Shown here piece after piece: positions 13,356 to 16,784 of a stretch of DNA of 16,784 nt. The notes under the pieces were generated by a model. It was not told where the DNA came from. It saw only the letters and a program-made list of their open reading frames with translations, and made no database searches. The position numbers and the translations under genes are program-made. The stretch covers positions 6,058 to 22,841 of the forward strand of contig DBEI01000013.1 of assembly GCA_002294445.1 (NCBI GenBank). The letters are read 5' to 3'. Source of the DNA: Patescibacteria group bacterium UBA910. Its GTDB lineage: Bacteria; Patescibacteriota; Minisyncoccia; Phycocordibacterales; DATDWN01. The stretch's first letter is position 1; every line of letters starts with the position of its first letter.

Positions 13356-13427
13356 TGCTCTCGGCAGGAATCGAACCTGCATTTCATCCTTCGCAGGGAT
13401 GTATCCTATCCATTGAACGACGAGAGC
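13356..13427 (-). tRNA. tRNA-Arg(GCG)
   Basis: A 72-nt cloverleaf. Acceptor stem GCTCTCG/CGAGAGC with discriminator A, D-stem GTTC/GGAT, anticodon arm CATCC-CTGCGAA-GGATG, and T-arm GCAGG-TTCGATT-CCTGC. The anticodon is GCG. Most bacteria read CGN with an ACG anticodon whose A is deaminated to inosine, so G34 is unusual. CCA is not encoded. It lies 11 nt after the HTH/endonuclease-like gene on the same strand, so it may be processed from that transcript. Confidence 0.93.
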
Positions 13428-13438
13428 AATTTTTTACA

Positions 13439-14110
13439 TTAAACACATATACCACCAGCAATAGCATATCCTACAGCTAAAATCTCTTTTCGTACAGAGC
13501 TATCTAAATATTTCAAAGCACATATACCCATAAAATTTTTTCTAAATTTTTTCTTACGACTTCTCTTTTTAACAAAAACTGTATTGAATTGATTTTCTGG
13601 AATTTTTAATAAATCTGACCAAAACTTTCTCGTTTTCTTTATAGAGTGATAGTAGTGTATCTGTAAAGCAACGCGGAATTTATTTTCATCTATTTGATAG
13701 CAGTTTCTAAGCATGACAATAAAAAGCATTGAAAGCTTCGGATCGGTATTAGTAAATTTTAATCCACTTACTTTTTCATGTTTCGAACCTTCAGCCCAAT
13801 AAAGCATTGAGAGGAGGGATTTTTGAAAATTTAATGTTTTTAGAGGATAATTCTGAACTTCTGTATTCATGGCAATTTGAACTCTTTCTAAATTCTCTAA
13901 CTTTATTTTTGTTTTCATTTTTGCCGCAAGAGGACGTATGTTGGCAAGATGTTCAGCTAAACCTTTTTTATCAAAAGGCATACCCATATCCTTTCCAAAC
14001 CATGCAGAAAGAGTGCTTTTTGGAATAGAAGTTAGTTTCAGTATTTCATTATATGACTTTCCCTCTTTTCTTAATTTCCAAGCCTTATCTTTTATATCTT
14101 TTGAGTACAT
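13439..14110 (-). CDS. HTH protein of a homing-endonuclease-like family
   Basis: The 223-residue protein starts with a resolvase-type helix-turn-helix (YSKDIKDKAWKLRKEGKSYNEI, then PKSTLSAWF; residues 2-38). A basic linker follows, then a core with LYWAEGSKHEK (about 103-113), LKFTNTDPKLSMLFIVML, VALQIHYYHS, FWSDLLKIPENQF and FVKKRSRKKKFRKNFMGICALKY. This plan is shared by a broad set of archaeal, CPR and other bacterial proteins that look like LAGLIDADG-type DNA-binding or cleaving domains fused to an HTH. I infer DNA binding; nuclease activity is unproven. It sits 11 nt before tRNA-Arg(GCG). TATAAT ends 9 nt before the ATG. Confidence 0.75.
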   Translation of the reverse strand: MYSKDIKDKAWKLRKEGKSYNEILKLTSIPKSTLSAWFGKDMGMPFDKKGLAEHLANIRPLAAKMKTKIKLENLERVQIAMNTEVQNYPLKTLNFQKSLLSMLYWAEGSKHEKVSGLKFTNTDPKLSMLFIVMLRNCYQIDENKFRVALQIHYYHSIKKTRKFWSDLLKIPENQFNTVFVKKRSRKKKFRKNFMGICALKYLDSSVRKEILAVGYAIAGGICV

Positions 14111-14119
14111 ATTGGATTG

Positions 14120-14144
14120 ATTATATACTATATAATTATAGTAT
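14120..14144 (-). promoter_or_regulatory. promoter and inverted repeat upstream of the HTH gene
   Basis: TATAAT (minus, 14125-14120) ends 9 nt before the ATG. An inverted repeat ATACTATA/TATAGTAT (14125-14144, 4-nt spacer) lies directly upstream and could be bound by the HTH protein itself. Confidence 0.4.
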
Positions 14145-14334
14145 CTAAGTTCCGTTTAATGCAACAAGTTTTACGCTTTTTTGGATAAATCAAAACAATT
14201 TATTTATATACCCCACAGCTCATGCAAACCCTTTATTAAACCAACCCCCTTTTTCAACCAACCTATTTACCACCACAAGCACCGCATCATACTTTTCATA
14301 CAAACCTTTGTTTCTCTTATGACTTTTCCCATAT

Positions 14335-15474
14335 TTACTTCACATACCCCACCCTATCCTTCAGTTTCAATATCGGTTTTTCCATATACACATATGACAC
14401 ATAAGCAAAAAACACCGACAACACAAACGTCGAAGCACCAATAAAACCGAAAGAGATAACAGAACTATATTGAAGTGGTAATCCAAAAAATACCACACCA
14501 AACCAGAGAACGATTGTAAGTGCGATCATGTGATATGCATATAACCCGTAAGAAATCTTTCCTAAATATGTAAACACATGAGAATGTGCCATCTTAAACA
14601 AAGAATGCTTACCGAAGCACTGCTCCATAATGACCACAGAAAAAAGTATACAAAATATAATTGATTCAAGTGAGTAAAGGGTGCGATTGATCGTTGGTGA
14701 AAACATAAAAGGTACTACCACCCTCAAAACTATATACACAGAGATAACTATATAGTTTATTGCTATTGCCCAAGATGGAAGTTTTTCAAAAAACGTAACG
14801 AACCCTTTGTTAAAGTACGCAACATACGCAAGCAAACACCCAATCGCAAGATCAGAAAACACAGACAGTGTCATATAATGCACAATTTCATAATTCTCCC
14901 AGTGAGCAAACCGATAGATCCATGACCAAATAATCACCCCACCCAGCACCCACGGGATACGAGATAATTTAATTTTTTTAAATACAGCTGGCCATATGAG
15001 ATAAAATTGTTCCTCCACCGCAAGCGACCAAAGTACCCCAATAATCACCGACGCGTATCCCATGTAGACTAAATCGATGTTACCAAGAAAAAAGATATAT
15101 GCAGGCAATCGAGACAGCGGAGCTTCGAGCGACAATGCAAGTGGAATATCAATAAGGTTTGGGAAAATAAAAAAACCACAAAGTATCACCACAACATACA
15201 CCGGCCAGATGCGAAGCGCTCGTCTGATATAAAAATGTTTCAAAGACACTGAACCCTGCTGTTCCCTTTCCTGAAGAAGTAAATATGTAATTAAAAATCC
15301 TGAAAGGGTGAAGAAAAAAGCTACACCCAAATCACCATGTGTAAGAAAGAGAGCTGGAAAGATATTAAAAGGATAACCTGTAAAACCAGTAAAAAGACTG
15401 AGGTGTGAAATAAGCACAGCCAAAAAAGCAAAAAATCGAAGACCATCAAGGTGTGGGAAATATGCCTTATTCAT
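14335..15474 (-). CDS. OafA/YrhL-type acyltransferase 3 membrane protein
   Basis: The protein is 379 residues from the ATG at 15474. The open frame runs further upstream, but that part is antiparallel to nothing useful and overlaps the rpsT coding region on the same strand, so this start is chosen. The N-terminus HLDGLRFFAFLAVLISHLS is the acyltransferase 3 signature with the conserved Arg and His. RRALRIWPVYVVVI (about 95-108) and WSLAVEEQFYLIWP are further family motifs. About ten membrane spans follow. Such enzymes move acetyl or similar groups onto surface sugars. It lies downstream of rpsT, with a terminator and its own -10 box between. Confidence 0.93.
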   Translation of the reverse strand: MNKAYFPHLDGLRFFAFLAVLISHLSLFTGFTGYPFNIFPALFLTHGDLGVAFFFTLSGFLITYLLLQEREQQGSVSLKHFYIRRALRIWPVYVVVILCGFFIFPNLIDIPLALSLEAPLSRLPAYIFFLGNIDLVYMGYASVIIGVLWSLAVEEQFYLIWPAVFKKIKLSRIPWVLGGVIIWSWIYRFAHWENYEIVHYMTLSVFSDLAIGCLLAYVAYFNKGFVTFFEKLPSWAIAINYIVISVYIVLRVVVPFMFSPTINRTLYSLESIIFCILFSVVIMEQCFGKHSLFKMAHSHVFTYLGKISYGLYAYHMIALTIVLWFGVVFFGLPLQYSSVISFGFIGASTFVLSVFFAYVSYVYMEKPILKLKDRVGYVK

Positions 15475-15483
15475 ATCAAACTG

Positions 15484-15489
15484 ATAGTA
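15484..15489 (-). promoter_or_regulatory. -10 box of the acyltransferase gene
   Basis: On the minus strand TACTAT ends 9 nt before the ATG at 15474. No Shine-Dalgarno is present. A -35 would fall within the rpsT terminator. Confidence 0.4.
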
Positions 15490-15493
15490 CAAC

Positions 15494-15526
15494 AAAAAAC
15501 CACTTGCTGGAAGCAAATGGTTTTTT
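15494..15526 (-). terminator. rpsT terminator
   Basis: A stem AAAAAACCA.TTGCT/AGCAA.TGGTTTTTT (minus strand) with loop TCC and one internal mismatch, ending in a T-rich tract. It lies 15 nt after the rpsT stop. Confidence 0.75.
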
Positions 15527-15541
15527 ATCTCTTTGTTTGGT

Positions 15542-15805
15542 TTATTTAGCTTTCTTAACCAAAGCGCTGAGTCGAGATTTCTTTCGAGATGCTGTATTTT
15601 TCTTGAGAAAACCTGTTTTTGCAGCTTTATCAATTATTTTTTGCACCTCTGGGAAAAGCTTCTCTGCTTCTTTTGTCTTCTTCTCCAACACAAGTTTCTT
15701 TAGTGTCTTTATACTTTTAGACACCTGATCCTTCTTTCGGAGGTTAAACATCTTCTTTCGTCCAGATGAACGAAGGGCTTTTTTAGCTGATTTGATGATT
15801 GGCAT
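15542..15805 (-). CDS. rpsT: 30S ribosomal protein S20
   Basis: The 87-residue, strongly basic, all-helical protein matches S20: MPIIKSAKKALRSSGRKKMFN at the start, a central KTLKKLVLEKKTKEAEKLFP, and KTGFLKKNTASRKKSRLSALV at the end. S20 binds 16S rRNA early in 30S assembly. The length is normal. The -35 TTGATT and -10 TATTAT give a transcript beginning close to the ATG (7-nt gap), without Shine-Dalgarno. Confidence 0.96.
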   Translation of the reverse strand: MPIIKSAKKALRSSGRKKMFNLRKKDQVSKSIKTLKKLVLEKKTKEAEKLFPEVQKIIDKAAKTGFLKKNTASRKKSRLSALVKKAK

Positions 15806-15812
15806 GAACTAC

Positions 15813-15840
15813 ATAATACATATAAATAAGGAAAAATCAA
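15813..15840 (-). promoter_or_regulatory. rpsT promoter, predicted leaderless
   Basis: TTGATT (15840-15835) and TATTAT (15818-15813) are spaced 16 nt apart on the minus strand. The -10 box ends 7 nt before the ATG. Confidence 0.6.
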
Positions 15841-15843
15841 AGG

Positions 15844-15908
15844 TTGACAGCTACATTATACTATGATTATATGCACACAGAAAACCGCTGGCAACCCCAG
15901 TATAGGAG
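15844..15908 (+). promoter_or_regulatory. consensus promoter, leader and Shine-Dalgarno of the gene at 15915
   Basis: TTGACA (15844-15849) is a perfect -35. Seventeen nt later comes TTATAT (15867-15872), preceded by TGA as in an extended -10. A leader of about 35 nt then carries AGGAG (15904-15908), 6 nt before the ATG. This is the only gene in the window with a clear consensus Shine-Dalgarno at ideal spacing. Confidence 0.6.
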
Positions 15909-15914
15909 AACATA

Positions 15915-16457
15915 ATGACGAGCTACAGCTCATTCAAGACACTTACCTGTAGTAAAGCGGAGGCACTTTTGTTGTTTTGCAATGCATTACACTTAGAAGC
16001 ATTCCATCCGAAAGCGTTCCGTATTGCAATCGAAGAAAAGGTGCATTTAGGGTGCCCAAGAACGGTTACGCGTTTTTTTGCCAGAGCCCGAAACATTGAA
16101 ACCATGCTTGTTGAGACATATGCAGTTGCACTCAATAAACACAAAGCCTTAAATCCTCATGGATTTCTGCCAAAACGGATAATCTTTGGGCATCAGTTTC
16201 AAAGACACTTTCTTCAATGGAGAACGCAGGGCGGGACAATTATCACTCTTACTTCCATTTCACAAAAACTACACCTAAACCTGCATTCATTCTCAGAAAA
16301 GGAAGCTCAACGTTATGCATTAAAAATGGAACTTCCAACTCCTAAACAGCAACTGTACGTACCAAAGGTTTCTTCCGTGGAAACTCTGCCCAACAACTGG
16401 CGGGATGTAAAAATTCCGCTCGGCGACATTATTGATTTCATCAATAAATATCGCTAA
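15915..16457 (+). CDS. uncharacterised mainly helical protein
   Basis: The 180-residue protein has no signal peptide or membrane span. The sequence is mostly helical and rich in His, Phe and Leu (AEALLLFCNALHLEAFHPKA, RTVTRFFARARNIETMLVET, FGHQFQRHFLQWRTQGG), with a short C-terminal IPLGDIIDFINKYR. I do not recognise the family. It has a full -35/extended -10 promoter, a leader and a strong Shine-Dalgarno, unlike its neighbours. It also uses more GC-rich codons in places (GCCCGA, GCGGGA), so it may have been acquired from elsewhere. It is divergent from rpsT and is followed by hairpins and a terminator before ruvA. Confidence 0.8.
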   Translation: MTSYSSFKTLTCSKAEALLLFCNALHLEAFHPKAFRIAIEEKVHLGCPRTVTRFFARARNIETMLVETYAVALNKHKALNPHGFLPKRIIFGHQFQRHFLQWRTQGGTIITLTSISQKLHLNLHSFSEKEAQRYALKMELPTPKQQLYVPKVSSVETLPNNWRDVKIPLGDIIDFINKYR

Positions 16458-16490
16458 CCAAAAGCCTGTCGTGTACTCAATAAAAAATAA

Positions 16491-16556
16491 CTATGTTTAA
16501 AATTTTAAATATAGTTATTACTTAATTCTTGTATTTATAGTTACAAGAACAAGAAT
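16491..16556. other. two inverted repeats in the gap before ruvA
   Basis: ACTATGTTTAAAATTTTAAATATAGT (given here in parts: ACTATG, TTTAAAATTTTAAA, TATAGT) at 16491-16516 is a palindrome with one mismatched pair. TTCTTGTA/TACAAGAA pair across 8 nt just after it. Their role is unclear: operator or RNA hairpin. Confidence 0.4.
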
Positions 16557-16580
16557 GTCCCTACTTAATAGGGACTTTTT
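16557..16580 (+). terminator. terminator before ruvA
   Basis: GTCCCTA-CTTAA-TAGGGAC followed by TTTTT. It ends the transcript of the gene at 15915 or works as an attenuator-like stop. Confidence 0.8.
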
Positions 16581-16609
16581 CGTTTCCAAAATTTTTTTCT
16601 AAAATCCTG

Positions 16610-16615
16610 TATAAT
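16610..16615 (+). promoter_or_regulatory. ruvA -10 box, predicted leaderless
   Basis: A perfect TATAAT ends 6 nt before the ruvA ATG at 16622. No Shine-Dalgarno is present. Confidence 0.6.
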
Positions 16616-16621
16616 AACCTT

Positions 16622-16784
16622 ATGATCGGATACATAAAAGGAAAAGTGGTCTGGAGAGACCTTAAATCGGTAGTGGTAGATGTGGGGGGTGTAGGTTATA
16701 AACTCTTTACTTATGCTGGCGGGTTGGATTCTGAAGCGGATGTAGCTTTTTACACATACCTTGCAGTACGTGAAAACGCTCTTG
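16622..16784 (+). CDS. ruvA: Holliday-junction DNA helicase subunit RuvA (5' part)
   Basis: The first 54 residues are present and the gene runs off the window. MIGYIKGKVVWRDLKSVVVDVGGVGYKLFT is the RuvA N-terminal OB-fold, with the invariant DVGGVGY motif, followed by TYLAVRENAL where the family has THLVVREDA. RuvA tetramers bind four-way junctions and load the RuvB motor. It is leaderless by the same -10 spacing as many genes here. Confidence 0.95.
   Translation, partial: MIGYIKGKVVWRDLKSVVVDVGGVGYKLFTYAGGLDSEADVAFYTYLAVRENAL

Noticed and set aside
14181..14444. Plus-strand open frame rich in Thr, Pro and His
   Set aside because: It is produced by the G-poor composition of this strand and overlaps the acyltransferase 3' end.
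15475..15633. N-terminal extension of the acyltransferase
   Set aside because: It covers the rpsT terminator and the end of the rpsT coding sequence on the same strand. The acyltransferase domain starts at the ATG at 15474, which has a -10 box 9 nt before it.

Overview
The window is AT-rich, densely coded bacterial DNA that looks like Candidate Phyla Radiation, most likely Parcubacteria (Patescibacteria). Supporting signs are a compact type IV pilus assembly operon (pilM-pilN-pilO plus a small membrane protein), a secreted peptidoglycan-binding/IPT protein, small two-helix membrane proteins, and many start codons with no Shine-Dalgarno that sit 6-10 nt after a -10 box. TGA is used as a normal stop (for example in ATGA overlaps), so this is the standard code.

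Layout. 1-224: a hairpin-rich element and a strong terminator. 225-2730 (minus): pilM, pilN, pilO, a small membrane protein and tRNA-Arg(TCT), apparently one transcription unit. 2793-3523 (minus): ruvX overlapping a stand-alone tRNA-binding OB-fold protein. 3637-5690 (plus): tRNA-Ser(TGA), then a hairpin-rich element, a two-gene operon (a cyclodipeptide-synthase-like protein of the XYP type followed by a SET-domain methyltransferase), and a second, longer hairpin-rich element. 5767-9468: an aminoglycoside-phosphotransferase-fold kinase, a divergent HxlR regulator/YceI pair sharing a 33-bp perfect palindrome, and a large unknown protein. 9475-11087: a membrane metallophosphoesterase divergent from a small membrane protein. 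11088-11632: a decayed helix-turn-helix (terminase-small-subunit-like) gene. 11633-14110: the secreted PG-binding/IPT protein, a small unknown protein, tRNA-Arg(GCG), and an HTH protein resembling a homing-endonuclease-type family. 14335-16784: acyltransferase, ribosomal protein S20, an unknown gene with an unusually good Shine-Dalgarno, and the start of ruvA.

The most interesting part is 3637-5690. The two-gene cassette consists of a putative tRNA-dependent cyclodipeptide synthase and a SET-domain protein, so it may make and modify a small cyclic dipeptide or modify a protein partner. It lies between two members of a structured repeat family. A third, diverged and rearranged copy lies at 26-165 next to tRNA-Arg. 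Family members share an 8-3-8 palindrome followed by an inverted copy of a tRNA T-arm, one hairpin with an ARCA tetraloop, one hairpin with a GACG tetraloop, and an end resembling the 3' end of tRNA-Ser. Stem sequences differ between copies while pairing and loops are kept. I do not recognise this family. It may be a cassette or attachment-site system that uses tRNA 3' ends.

Limits: all family calls are from reading the protein sequences by eye. No database search or folding program was run.
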